Below are positions 9,111 through 17,655 of a stretch of 64,000 bases of DNA, piece by piece. Origin of the DNA: Bacteroidota bacterium (lineage in GTDB: Bacteria > Bacteroidota > Bacteroidia > NS11-12g > UBA955); NCBI GenBank assembly GCA_018333525.1, contig JAGXTF010000043.1, positions 1 through 64,000 on the forward strand, written 5' to 3'. Position 1 is the first letter of the stretch. Every line of letters starts with the position of its first letter. Under the pieces are notes generated by a model, which searched no databases, was not told the DNA's origin, and was given only the letters and a program-made list of their open reading frames with translations. The translations under genes were made by a program, and so were the position numbers.

Positions 9111-9656
9111 ATGAAAAGCAAAAACGTACATTTTTTTTCTGCAGCCTTAGCTGCCCTTATGCTCTTTGGTTGTGCCTCAGGTAACAAATATAGCAAAATA
9201 AGCTATGGTGGAGCCTGGGCTGAAGCGGCCAAAACTAACCCCAAAAATGAAATTAAATCAGAGGCTAAAGCTACTGAAACGACTGTTGCAGCTGCAGTGG
9301 AAACAGAAGTAATTTTAAACAAAACAAATGTTGAATTACTACCAGCTTCCAAAGCGGAAGTTTCTGAAAGCAATGTATCAACACCTAATCAGGTAGCTCC
9401 TGCAACTAAAGCACCATCCAAAATTGCGCAAAAAGTGATGAATAAAGTTACCAAGAAGCTCGTAAAAAAAGAATCAGGTAATGACATTGATAATAAGCTG
9501 GTATTGGTAATCATTGCAATATTTCTACCATGGTTGGCAGTATACCTCTACGAAGGTGAAATAACACTTAACTTTTGGTTATCGTTATTGCTGTGGTTCC
9601 TTTTTTGGATACCAGGATTTATATATGCCTTATTGGTAATCTTTGATGTAATTTAA
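9111..9656 (+). CDS. Lipoprotein with C-terminal YqaE/Pmp3-like membrane domain
   Basis: The product from ATG 9111 is 181 residues; an in-frame TTG at 9087 is rejected because the ATG gives a proper signal sequence. Residues 1-22 form a lipoprotein signal with lipobox LFGC. A low-complexity Ala/Lys/Glu/Thr linker spans about 35-125. The C-terminal 55 residues contain two hydrophobic segments (VIIAIFLPWLAVYLYEGE and FWLSLLLWFLFWIPGFIYALL) with the signature of the YqaE/Pmp3 (UPF0057) family of small membrane proteins. The role is unknown; Pmp3-like proteins are linked to membrane potential and stress tolerance in other organisms. The combination of lipid anchor and two membrane helices would tie the linker at both ends. 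It is a single-gene transcript with a terminator on each side. Confidence 0.8.
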   Translation: MKSKNVHFFSAALAALMLFGCASGNKYSKISYGGAWAEAAKTNPKNEIKSEAKATETTVAAAVETEVILNKTNVELLPASKAEVSESNVSTPNQVAPATKAPSKIAQKVMNKVTKKLVKKESGNDIDNKLVLVIIAIFLPWLAVYLYEGEITLNFWLSLLLWFLFWIPGFIYALLVIFDVI

Positions 9657-9664
9657 TAATAAAG

Positions 9665-9725
9665 AATCCGAATCATTCGGATTTATATATAGGCCGTTCC
9701 CATGAATAAAGGGAACGGCCTTTTT
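9665..9725 (+). terminator. Tandem hairpins / rho-independent terminator after YqaE-like gene
   Basis: The first hairpin is an 8-bp perfect stem (9665-9672 with 9676-9683). The second is a GC-rich 11-bp stem (9691-9701 with 9711-9721) followed by T5 at 9721-9725. The second is a strong intrinsic terminator; the first may be part of it. Confidence 0.88.
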
Positions 9726-10011
9726 GTTGGAATCCAATGACTTTATAATCGATAAAATGCAATAAGAAAAACCTTATTTCAACCTAACAATTAGAGAACC
9801 GGACACAGCCATTTGCTATTCAATTTGATCCTGTTGATGAAGTGAATAAATCAGAATTGGCAGATCAGTGCATTTGGAAGAAGTAAGGCTGGAATTCAAA
9901 GACTTGATTCTGATTTACAAGAAAGAATACCAATTTCATTATACCTAAAAAGATATTATATCCATAAAGGATTTGAAAACCTGGTATGGTTAACCAAATC
10001 CAAAATAAAAC
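9726..10011. other. Gene-free stretch with a start-less open frame
   Basis: This is the bulk of a gap of about 410 bp. No complete gene is visible. A plus-strand frame stays open from 9846 to 10058 (70 codons) but has no ATG, and reads SLYLKRYYIHKGFENLVWL in its middle, which looks more protein-like than random and could be the tail of a lost gene. Its last codons run through the palindromic terminator at 10012-10039. No homology can be claimed by eye. Confidence 0.4.
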
Positions 10012-10039
10012 AAAAGGGCGCCGAATTCGGCGCCCTTTT
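10012..10039. terminator. Palindromic intrinsic terminator (serves the minus-strand cargo gene)
   Basis: A perfect 12-bp inverted repeat (10012-10023 with 10028-10039) around an AATT loop, with A4/T4 at the ends, so it can act on either strand. It lies 28 nt beyond the stop of the minus-strand T9SS gene at 10068. Confidence 0.88.
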
Positions 10040-10067
10040 ACATATTCAGGTTTATTGACTTAATAAA

Positions 10068-12404
10068 TTATTTGATGCTCAGCCTTACAGTCTGTGGCAT
10101 ATCTTCATTTACCATGCCGAGCATGTAAATGCCTGATTTCACAGAGCTAAGGTCAATTTTAGAAGCACCTGTTGCATCGAAATGCAATACTTCACTTTTC
10201 ACCAGTCTTCCGGCCATATCGTAAAGGAACACAGTTCCGTCTGTAGAGGCATTCAGAGCAGAAGTCACGGTGAATTCACCTGCACCCGGGTTAGGATACA
10301 CGTTGAATACGAAAGGAAGATTGGTATTAGAACCATTGATATTGGTTACACAAGACTCAGAGTATGAAATCTGATCGGTACCTGCAGAATGCAAAGCAGC
10401 GCGGTAAACATTAGCCCCAGGGCTTGGTTTCTTATCTACAAATACATAATCCACAGTTTGATTGGAGTTGCCTTGTGCCATTACTTTACCGATGGATTGG
10501 TATTTCAAACCGTTCCATTTTTCGATATCGAAATAGGTTGAATTGATCTCAGAATATGTTTGCCAATTGATCTGAACACCATCAGGAGTTTTGGAACAAT
10601 GGAATTTGCCATATTCAACCGGGGTGAATACAAATGGTATAGGTGTAGTAGAACTGCAACCATTTCGTGTTTCGGTAATTGTAAAGTAATAACTACCAAT
10701 ACCATAAGCGGTAGCTACAACATTAAGTTGGTTGCTATTGAATCCGTTAGGACCGTCCCAGTCAAAAATGAAACTCTTGTGGGGACCGAAAGTTGCGGCA
10801 TTAGTTGCCATGCGGTTTTTAGATTGGGTAGTATCACCACCATATGCAACAATAAAATTAATTGAACCATCCATCAAAGTATCCACGACTCCAGAGTCGG
10901 ACCATTTTGCAACCGGTGCTGTAGTATCCTGAAGCACCACAAAAGTGTCTTTATGGATTTCGCATCCTTTTGTTGCATATTCTACCAAATATTTACCAGC
11001 TTTCGTAACTGACATGCTTGAATCAGCATTAATTGTGCCCATTTGCGCAGTGCCGGGTAAAGCACTCCACTGGAAGAATGCAAGATCATGCGTACCAGGT
11101 ATTTTCAGAGTAGCAGTTGTTTTATTGCATTTTAAGGTATCCGTGCCTTTGCCTAATATTTCTGTAGTTCTCCAGAAAGGGCGGGGACCAACAAAATCCT
11201 TCATATTTCCAATAAAAGGTCCTGAAGTCGTGGTATGGTAAACGATAGATCTAAATGAAGCTCCGCAAGGATTCTGATTTATTGCTGTGAATGAAACAGG
11301 ATCCACACCAAGAGTGGTCAAATTCATTCCTATTTCTACCATTTGGTCTGCAGCAAAAGTATTTGCAGATGTAGGACTTCCTCCTGGTTTTATAGTATAA
11401 TATACATTTGATTTTGACCCGGCAGCGCTCACTGTGCCATACGCAAATTCTTTACCAGTCTTTGGCAGAATTTTTTGCCAACCATAACCAGTAGAACCAT
11501 TCGCTTTCCATGGTGATCCTGTAGTTACCCATGCAAAATTGTTTGGGTTTTTGTATTCAGGCATAGAAATGTTTCTGTTTGAATCAGCTACCCAAATAAC
11601 AGGTTCTACAGTAAATAATTTTGTACTCGGTTCATATGTCCACATTATAGCCATGTCTCCGGCAACAATCACATCGTTCGCAGAATTGAACCTCCAGGCT
11701 TTTCTGCCACCTTCCGTTCCATAACCATCAAATTTATTAGGACTAACTGTGCGATCATACTTTAATTCATCCACAAAAAGCTCCATTGTTCCCACCTTTT
11801 GTCCATTGGTAGAATTGAAGCTCATTGCAAGGTACATCCAAAGCGAATCCTCCGCTGTTCCTCCATGTGAAGTGGTAGGGTCAGCATCACTTCTTCTCAC
11901 ATGGGATGCATAATCAACAATGTCAGATTTACCTGTACCTACAGTGGATTGGGTCAAAGTCCAACTTGCAGGTCCACCTATAAAGTCACCTGCAGCAATA
12001 ATTGTGTCAGTTGAACCAGTCGGATCCATTCCGTAAATGGCATCAATAAGCAAACTACTGTCTAATACATAGTTTTGCGGATAATGCATGTATTTTGTGT
12101 AGTAAAATGAACCGGGGAAAAGGTTAATGGAATCTCTAATTCTCCAGGAACCTAAGGTATCAATGATACCGTGTCCGTCACCTGCACTATCACCTTTAAA
12201 CCAATCATCCGAATTTTTTCCTGGCTTTGACATGCCTGTAAGGTTCCATCCATTCCTGGAGATGTTAGATTCGACATCACCATCGATGCCGAAATGGCCT
12301 TTGGTTCTGCCGCTCTGTACTGCCTGTGCGCTGGCCATGTTCATAGCCAAACAGGCGATAGCGAAAATGGTAAATAATTTTACCGGGTAGTTTTTATATT
12401 TCAT
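10068..12404 (-). CDS. Secreted protein with type A T9SS C-terminal sorting domain
   Basis: A 778-residue exported protein of unknown function. It has a clear signal peptide (cleavage after NMASAQA, about residue 27). Residues about 30-350 form a Trp/Tyr/Gly-rich beta domain beginning GHFGIDGDVESN. About 430-600 contain immunoglobulin/PKD-like segments with paired Cys residues. The last 80 residues are a type A sorting domain: VYPNPGAGEFTVTS, then LYDMAGRLV, then LSSVKSGIYMLG, ending VRLSIK. The presence of this domain means export by Sec and then T9SS, with attachment to or release from the cell surface. It is transcribed alone, with a promoter candidate at 12501-12527 and a terminator at 10012-10039. 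I do not recognise the N-terminal domain as a known enzyme. Confidence 0.88.
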   Translation of the reverse strand: MKYKNYPVKLFTIFAIACLAMNMASAQAVQSGRTKGHFGIDGDVESNISRNGWNLTGMSKPGKNSDDWFKGDSAGDGHGIIDTLGSWRIRDSINLFPGSFYYTKYMHYPQNYVLDSSLLIDAIYGMDPTGSTDTIIAAGDFIGGPASWTLTQSTVGTGKSDIVDYASHVRRSDADPTTSHGGTAEDSLWMYLAMSFNSTNGQKVGTMELFVDELKYDRTVSPNKFDGYGTEGGRKAWRFNSANDVIVAGDMAIMWTYEPSTKLFTVEPVIWVADSNRNISMPEYKNPNNFAWVTTGSPWKANGSTGYGWQKILPKTGKEFAYGTVSAAGSKSNVYYTIKPGGSPTSANTFAADQMVEIGMNLTTLGVDPVSFTAINQNPCGASFRSIVYHTTTSGPFIGNMKDFVGPRPFWRTTEILGKGTDTLKCNKTTATLKIPGTHDLAFFQWSALPGTAQMGTINADSSMSVTKAGKYLVEYATKGCEIHKDTFVVLQDTTAPVAKWSDSGVVDTLMDGSINFIVAYGGDTTQSKNRMATNAATFGPHKSFIFDWDGPNGFNSNQLNVVATAYGIGSYYFTITETRNGCSSTTPIPFVFTPVEYGKFHCSKTPDGVQINWQTYSEINSTYFDIEKWNGLKYQSIGKVMAQGNSNQTVDYVFVDKKPSPGANVYRAALHSAGTDQISYSESCVTNINGSNTNLPFVFNVYPNPGAGEFTVTSALNASTDGTVFLYDMAGRLVKSEVLHFDATGASKIDLSSVKSGIYMLGMVNEDMPQTVRLSIK

Positions 12405-12500
12405 AAACGTGTTTTTCTTTTAGAGGGAAAAGAATTTACCGAAGAACAATCGTTGAAAGGTTACCTTACGACAACCCTCCAGATTGTAACTTTGGTAACA

Positions 12501-12527
12501 CAAAAGTATATTGAATTACTTTTACAA
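12501..12527 (-). promoter_or_regulatory. Candidate Bacteroidota promoter for the 10068-12404 gene
   Basis: On the minus strand a TTG (12527-12525), a 16-nt spacer and TACTTTTG (12508-12501) match the Bacteroidota -33/-7 pattern. The spacer is slightly short. It would give a leader of roughly 90 nt before the ATG at 12404. Confidence 0.4.
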
Positions 12528-12594
12528 CACCAAGAAACAGCGTTCTAGTTTACGATGCGGCTGTTTGGGTTTACGAACAGCCTAATGTGATTTA

Positions 12595-13125
12595 TTAGAC
12601 AAATAAATTTTTCAACTCTGTAGCATCCTTGGGTTTCATCCTTCCGGCCAAAATTAAGCGAACTTGCCTCCTGCGTAAGGCTCCATCGTATTTTTGCTTT
12701 TGATCTTCGGTTTCAGGAATAAGCTCTGGAACTGCCACAGGTCTTTGCCTGCCGTCCAGTGCTACAAACGTGTAGTATGCCTCATTGCACTTGATACTCT
12801 CCCCCCTTGGAATGTTCTCAGCGTATACTTCAATGAACACTTCCATGGATGTTTGAAAAGCCCTGCTTACATATCCTTTTAAGGTTACAACGTCACCCAA
12901 TTTAATGGCTTCATTAAATGAAACGCTATCTACGCTTGCTGTAACTACAATCTGATTGCAGTGTTTTTGCGCAGAAATGGCGGCACAGATATCCATCCAA
13001 TGCAACAAGCGCCCTCCCATCAGATTACCAAGCGTATTGGTATCGTTGGGCAACACTATTTCATTCATAATAGTAGCGCTGTCCTGCGGAGATTTTGGGG
13101 GTCTGTTGGTTTTTGTGATGGTCAT
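12595..13125 (-). CDS. Hotdog-fold acyl-CoA thioesterase (YciA/BFIT-like)
   Basis: A 176-residue cytoplasmic thioesterase that hydrolyses acyl-CoA to free acid and CoA. The hotdog signature is clear near the N-terminus: NTLGNLMGGRLLHWMD, with the conserved Asn/Gly-Gly/Asp residues, followed by the strand pair VVTASVDSVSFNEAI and LGDVVTLKGYV typical of the YciA/ACOT group. A C-terminal extension rich in Arg/Lys ends the protein. ATG at 13125 is preferred; the frame is open to 13167, but that extension would run into the L27 terminator. Specific chain-length preference cannot be read from sequence. It lies downstream of, but is separated by a terminator from, the rplU-rpmA operon. Confidence 0.9.
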   Translation of the reverse strand: MTITKTNRPPKSPQDSATIMNEIVLPNDTNTLGNLMGGRLLHWMDICAAISAQKHCNQIVVTASVDSVSFNEAIKLGDVVTLKGYVSRAFQTSMEVFIEVYAENIPRGESIKCNEAYYTFVALDGRQRPVAVPELIPETEDQKQKYDGALRRRQVRLILAGRMKPKDATELKNLFV

Positions 13126-13150
13126 AATAGAAGGTGCAAAATAACAACAC

Positions 13151-13177
13151 AAAAAAAGGGGCACCAAGGCCCCTTTT
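13151..13177 (-). terminator. Rho-independent terminator of the rplU-rpmA operon
   Basis: A GC stem (13158-13162 with 13169-13173) extended by A4/T4. On the minus strand it ends in a run of seven T. It lies 21 nt after the rpmA stop. Confidence 0.88.
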
Positions 13178-13197
13178 CAACATAATACTTTTTTGGC

Positions 13198-13458
13198 TTA
13201 AGCTTCTGCCTGAACAACAGAAACCAGGCTGCGACCTTCGCGGGTCTTGCGGAACTGTACAACTCCTTCTTTTAAAGCAAAAAGAGTGTGGTCTTTGCCG
13301 ATTCCCACGTTCAGATCCGGATGGTGTTTGGTTCCACGCTGGCGAACAATAATGCTGCCTGCTTTTACATTTTGTCCACCGAATATCTTTACACCCAGTC
13401 TTTTACTGTGTGATTCCCTTCCGTTTTTGGTGCTACCCGCACCTTTTTTATGTGCCAT
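13198..13458 (-). CDS. rpmA: 50S ribosomal protein L27
   Basis: Component of the large ribosomal subunit near the peptidyl-transferase centre. At 86 residues it shows the canonical N-terminus [22 protein letters not shown] and the [17 protein letters not shown] block. It lies 21 nt downstream of rplU on the same strand. It has an AAGGAG Shine-Dalgarno sequence at 13474-13469, which is noteworthy because most genes here lack one. An intrinsic terminator follows. Confidence 0.98.
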   Translation of the reverse strand: MAHKKGAGSTKNGRESHSKRLGVKIFGGQNVKAGSIIVRQRGTKHHPDLNVGIGKDHTLFALKEGVVQFRKTREGRSLVSVVQAEA

Positions 13459-13479
13459 TTATTTAATACTCCTTATCAA

Positions 13480-13791
13480 TTAACCTTTGATACTTTCAAT
13501 TTTCAATCTGGTCAGGTAATCTCTGTGACCATTCATTTTTTGATAACCCTTGCGGCGTTTTTTCTTGAAAACCAGAACCTTATCGCCTTTGCCATGCTTT
13601 TCAACAGTGGCAGTAACAACGGCACCCTTAACGGTAGGGGCACCAACGGTGGTTTTTCCTTTATCGCTTACAAGCAAAACATGATCGAATTTCAGTGAAT
13701 CGCCTTCACCTGCCTGAAGCCTGTTAACAATCAGGGACTTGTTTTCTTCAACCCTGTATTGTCTTCCTGCTATTTCTACAATGGCGTACAT
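13480..13791 (-). CDS. rplU: 50S ribosomal protein L21
   Basis: Large-subunit ribosomal protein that binds 23S rRNA. The 103-residue product begins [16 protein letters not shown] and ends with the conserved [22 protein letters not shown] segment. ATG at 13791 is chosen over the seven-codon upstream extension because it matches the family N-terminus and lies just downstream of a strong promoter match. First gene of the L21-L27 operon. Confidence 0.98.
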   Translation of the reverse strand: MYAIVEIAGRQYRVEENKSLIVNRLQAGEGDSLKFDHVLLVSDKGKTTVGAPTVKGAVVTATVEKHGKGDKVLVFKKKRRKGYQKMNGHRDYLTRLKIESIKG

Positions 13792-13809
13792 CTCTTTTAA
13801 ATTGGGCTG

Positions 13810-13840
13810 CAAAGATAGTTATTCAAAATATAAATTCAAA
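13810..13840 (-). promoter_or_regulatory. Bacteroidota-type promoter of rplU-rpmA
   Basis: On the minus strand TTTG (13840-13837), a 19-nt spacer and TATCTTTG (13817-13810) match the known Bacteroidota consensus (TTTG, 19-21 nt, TAnnTTTG) exactly. The expected start site leaves a very short leader before the ATG at 13791. Confidence 0.72.
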
Positions 13841-13994
13841 CTGAATTTAAACAATTCCTTACGCCGTTGAAATAAATAGACTATCCCGAACATAATAAGT
13901 ACTGTAGAATCGGCGTTTCCTTTAGAATACCAAACATATTGTGGAAATCCGAGACATGCATATACCCTTCCCCCCTATTTATATTTGCAATTCC

Positions 13995-15626
13995 ATGCGG
14001 AAACCACTGCTGCTTTTTGTAATTCTCGGCTATATCAGCGCTATAAGCGCACAGACTACCACTCAGGGTGGAATAAACGGGGATGGCGTTGCAATCAGCG
14101 ATTTAAAACCAAATTTGATCCCTTCGTCAAAACTTTTTCTGGATCCGGACATTCCCAAAAACATGGGAAGTAGCCTGGGCATTACCTATAATCCTCTTAA
14201 TTTTCAGTGGAATACACGCAAAATAGCGAAAATAGATCCACCTGTTGGGCATTTTGAACCAGGTCTGGACACGTCCTACAATCCAAACTACGTGAGACTT
14301 GGATATGGAAATTATTCCCACAAATTACTTGAAGGATATCTGGCCAACCGCGCCAATAACAAATGGGCTTACAATATGGCTGTTATGCACTTAAGTGCAG
14401 ATCAGAAAGACAGTATCCGCGATTTTAGCACAACTAAAGGATATCTTACCGGCGCACGATTTTTTAAACGCAGCAGTTTGGAAATGCGTTTGAACTACCA
14501 CCGGGACATGAACCGTTTTTTTGCCAAAGACACCGTTTATAAAGAAGATAAGGCACAAAAGAAAAAAATCGGACAGGACCTCGGATTTCAAGCCATGTAT
14601 GATTTGAAAGCCAATGATGCCAAACCCGGGTTTAAGACGGGATTTATGTTTCATAATTATTTCAACAACCTGTTGCAATCAGAAACAGAATTAGGCTTAC
14701 TCGGTGGATGGGATTTCGTGTTTCCGAAATTCAAGACTTTTGGAGATTTCGCAGCTTCCAATATCAAATTCAGACAATCCTACACCACTACCAACCAATG
14801 GTTTATAGACTTTTTGCCAAGAGTGCAATACCACGATAAAAAGAATGGACTGGAAGTAATTATAGGAGCAAATCTCTCCTGGGTATTTAAAGACACCAGC
14901 AAACCTGTATTTTATTTTAATCCTTATTTATATGGTGAGAAAAAGTTGGAAGGTTTGAAAATTAAAGTTTATGGTGGTATTGACGGAGGTCTGAAAAAGA
15001 ACTCCATTCGCAGGTTCAGTGAAAAAGTACCGTTTACCTTTGATACCATAAAAGTATTTAATACATACGAACAATTGAGGATGTACGCAGGATTAAAAGG
15101 CAGAATAACAGAAAATTCACAATTTAATGTGGAACTGGGTGGAAATTCCATTTCGGATATGCCATTGGTAGTTACTTCTGCAGATAGTATCAATGCGCTT
15201 CAATTGGTATATGACGATGTAAATAATGTGTATTTTATGGCCGATTTGCGGTTTAGTATCGGAGAGAATCTGAGGGTATCTGCAGGTGGCAAAATCAACA
15301 ATTATACTACGAAAACAGAAGCCAGAGCCTGGCATTTACCTGCACAGCAGTTTTCTTTAAATGCTTCCTATAACCTGCAACATAAATGGATTTTTGCTTT
15401 GGGTATAGACGGAATGGGAAAAAGAAGCAACCGCCAGATCGGTGGAAGTAATAATTTACAAATGAAGGGTTTTGCAGACTTGAATGTAAGGGTGGATTAT
15501 GTGTTAAAAGACATGGTGCGCTTATGGGTGCAAGGTTCCAATTTATTGAATCAGAGATACCAATTGTGGTATGGTTATGGAAGTTATCGCCTAAATGTTA
15601 TTGGAGGTATTTCCGCATCCTTTTAA
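13995..15626 (+). CDS. Outer-membrane beta-barrel protein (TonB-dependent-receptor-like barrel, no plug)
   Basis: The product from ATG 13995 is 543 residues; an in-frame GTG 54 nt upstream is rejected because the ATG gives a clean signal peptide (MRKPLLLFVILGYISAISAQ). The mature protein has alternating aromatic/polar strands over about residues 150-543 and ends in a strand with a C-terminal Phe (GGISASF), as outer-membrane barrels do. No TonB plug domain is visible. It starts an apparent operon with the HU/SPOR protein (34 nt downstream), the TonB-like protein and folC, suggesting an envelope role. A TATATTTG box sits at 13980-13987, immediately upstream. Exact family not recognised. Confidence 0.8.
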   Translation: MRKPLLLFVILGYISAISAQTTTQGGINGDGVAISDLKPNLIPSSKLFLDPDIPKNMGSSLGITYNPLNFQWNTRKIAKIDPPVGHFEPGLDTSYNPNYVRLGYGNYSHKLLEGYLANRANNKWAYNMAVMHLSADQKDSIRDFSTTKGYLTGARFFKRSSLEMRLNYHRDMNRFFAKDTVYKEDKAQKKKIGQDLGFQAMYDLKANDAKPGFKTGFMFHNYFNNLLQSETELGLLGGWDFVFPKFKTFGDFAASNIKFRQSYTTTNQWFIDFLPRVQYHDKKNGLEVIIGANLSWVFKDTSKPVFYFNPYLYGEKKLEGLKIKVYGGIDGGLKKNSIRRFSEKVPFTFDTIKVFNTYEQLRMYAGLKGRITENSQFNVELGGNSISDMPLVVTSADSINALQLVYDDVNNVYFMADLRFSIGENLRVSAGGKINNYTTKTEARAWHLPAQQFSLNASYNLQHKWIFALGIDGMGKRSNRQIGGSNNLQMKGFADLNVRVDYVLKDMVRLWVQGSNLLNQRYQLWYGYGSYRLNVIGGISASF

Positions 15627-15660
15627 CAAAATAAAGAGATATTGAATTAATTTTGAAGGC

Positions 15661-16827
15661 ATGGAATTGAGGGTAAAAGTAGAACAAATGGTTTTGGAAT
15701 TGTTGGGAGAGAATTCCTGTGTGACGCTGCCTGGTCTGGGTAGTTTCATTTATAGGGAGACACAAGCCGCATCCAATACTTTTACCTATGAAATTCGACC
15801 GGCAGTCAGAACAGTATTCTTTAACAGCGCCATTACTGCAGATGATGGATTGATGGCTAACGCACTTAGGGAGCAGGAAGGATTAAGTTTTTCCGGAGCG
15901 CAGGATTTTCTGAAACAGTTTGTTGAAGAAATAAAAGCCAGTCTAAAATCGCAACGCAATTTGGCCTTTGGCAAGCTTGGCAATTTCTTTCTTAATTCAG
16001 AAGATCAGGTATTTTTCTTTCCCAGTCCAACCCTGAATCTCAGCCATGAAACCTTTGGTTTGCCTGTGTTGAAATTGGATGAACTGGAAAAAACCAAAAC
16101 AGCGGAACCTGTTGCAGCAACCAAGATTTCTGCCGAAAAAGCACCTGAATTTGCAGTAACACCTGAAGAGGAATATGAAGAGGCCGAAGTTGTGCAGATA
16201 AAGGAAACAGAACACAAAGGGAGAAAAAACCGTTTGTGGAAAGTTGCAGCAGCAATTGCCATACTCATGCTCGCGGGAACCGGAGTGTATTTTGGAATGC
16301 GTTTTATTCAAAGTCCTGTAAGTGCCAGCATGAAAAGCAGTATCGATACACCTCAAAGTGCTCCGGTAGAAACCGTTCCTGCTGAAATTCCAATAACTCC
16401 GGATACTACAGCACCTGCACAAAATGAAGAAATGGTGCAGGATACCTGGAGCAGTAATACTTTAGAAACTACGAAATCGGAGCAAAGTCCCCAGATTTCG
16501 AGCACAGGTATTCCAATGCCTGAAGCGAAAACAGAAGCAATTGCAGAATCATCGGTTAAAAATCTGAATTTAAATTTACAGGAATTGAAGGGCAATTATT
16601 TTGTGATTGCCGGAAAATATTTAAATCCCAAACTGGCGGATATGGAATTGCAAAACTGGAATAATAACCAAATAGCAGCAGTAGTTTACAAATCAGAAAA
16701 CAGCAGTTTATACAAAGTAATTTTGGGTAGATTTAAAAGCATAGATGAGGCAAATACATACGCTGCATCTTTGCCGGCATTACAAGGTGTTAAATTCAAT
16801 GTGGGTCAAATTAAAAATTTTAAATAG
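15661..16827 (+). CDS. HU-CCDC81/SPOR domain protein
   Basis: A 388-residue inner-membrane protein. Residues 1-140 match the paired bacterial HU-CCDC81 domains found in Bacteroidota (for example LPGLGSFI, then RPAVRTVFFN, then FGKLGNFF). An acidic linker follows, then a single transmembrane helix at about 200-217 (VAAAIAILMLAGTGVYFG), a Ser/Thr/Pro-rich periplasmic linker, and a C-terminal SPOR domain (about 310-388, beginning GNYFVIAGKY) that would bind denuded peptidoglycan glycan strands. The topology is cytoplasmic HU-like domain, one helix, periplasmic SPOR. HU-like folds could bind nucleic acid or polymerise, so it may link the cytoplasm to the septal wall; this is inference. It is 2 nt upstream of the TonB-like gene. 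Confidence 0.87.
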   Translation: MELRVKVEQMVLELLGENSCVTLPGLGSFIYRETQAASNTFTYEIRPAVRTVFFNSAITADDGLMANALREQEGLSFSGAQDFLKQFVEEIKASLKSQRNLAFGKLGNFFLNSEDQVFFFPSPTLNLSHETFGLPVLKLDELEKTKTAEPVAATKISAEKAPEFAVTPEEEYEEAEVVQIKETEHKGRKNRLWKVAAAIAILMLAGTGVYFGMRFIQSPVSASMKSSIDTPQSAPVETVPAEIPITPDTTAPAQNEEMVQDTWSSNTLETTKSEQSPQISSTGIPMPEAKTEAIAESSVKNLNLNLQELKGNYFVIAGKYLNPKLADMELQNWNNNQIAAVVYKSENSSLYKVILGRFKSIDEANTYAASLPALQGVKFNVGQIKNFK

Positions 16828-16829
16828 CC

Positions 16830-17651
16830 ATGGCAACTTACATCGTTGAGAAAAATCTGACAACAACCAATGCGGAGAAAGCAACCAGTTGGGGAATTGC
16901 CCTGGTAATTTCTTCCGCTTTGATTTTTCTTCTGTGGTTTTTACATATTACAGTTCCAAACCCTCCATTTGAAGTGAAGCAAGGAGTGGTGGAACTGGAT
17001 TTTGGAATGGTGGATGGTGGCTTTGGCCAACCTGATCAGGGAGGTCCCTCTCCAACACCTCCAGCACAGGGTGGTGAAGTTAGCGATGGTGGAGCTCCCA
17101 ATGCGGCATCCGGTGGATATGGTGATATTGTAAATAATGATGCCGATAATTCCAACGTGAACCTGCCGCCTATTGAACCTCCACAAAGCTCACAACCCAG
17201 CGGTGACCCAAGATTGGGAAGATTGGGTAAAGTAGGGAGCAGAACCGGCAGCGGACAACCAGGCGATCCCAACGGATTTCCCGGTGGAAGCGGAAGAACC
17301 GGATCAGGGTCTGGTGGAAATAATGGCGGAGTCACAGGAATTGGCGGTCGCGTTCCCGGAACCAGAGGAAACGGTTTGTATTCTTACAACTTCGCCAATT
17401 TCAAATTACAGTCTGATGTTACCAAAGTAAATGCAGATGGAGAAGGGGATATCGTTTGCCGCGTATCTGTGGATTGCGGCGGAAGAAGCAGCGTAATTGA
17501 ATACGGATCCAGAGGCACCACATATTCCGGCTCACTTGGGAATATGCGACAGGTATTTGATTATTTTTTGAGCAAATCTACCTTTGTCAAAATAGGGGAA
17601 AAATGCCCTGAAAGTGGATATGTTACGCTGAAAGTAAGGCGAACCATTTAA
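16830..17651 (+). CDS. TonB-like energy-transducer protein
   Basis: A 273-residue protein with a short cytoplasmic tail, one transmembrane helix (about residues 22-41), a Gly/Pro/Gln/Asn-rich periplasmic linker (about 55-190) and a C-terminal alpha/beta domain of about 75 residues (GEGDIVCRVSVDCGGRSSVI...GYVTLKVRRTI) that fits the Bacteroidota TonB-like pattern. TonB proteins carry proton-motive energy from ExbB/ExbD to outer-membrane receptors. The usual Bacteroidota order exbB-exbD-tonB-folC is only partly kept: folC follows at 5 nt, but upstream are the HU/SPOR and barrel genes instead of exbB/exbD. The linker is Gly-rich rather than the classical Pro-Lys/Pro-Glu type. Two Cys in the C-terminal domain may form a disulfide. 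Confidence 0.78.
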   Translation: MATYIVEKNLTTTNAEKATSWGIALVISSALIFLLWFLHITVPNPPFEVKQGVVELDFGMVDGGFGQPDQGGPSPTPPAQGGEVSDGGAPNAASGGYGDIVNNDADNSNVNLPPIEPPQSSQPSGDPRLGRLGKVGSRTGSGQPGDPNGFPGGSGRTGSGSGGNNGGVTGIGGRVPGTRGNGLYSYNFANFKLQSDVTKVNADGEGDIVCRVSVDCGGRSSVIEYGSRGTTYSGSLGNMRQVFDYFLSKSTFVKIGEKCPESGYVTLKVRRTI

Positions 17652-17655
17652 TGCC

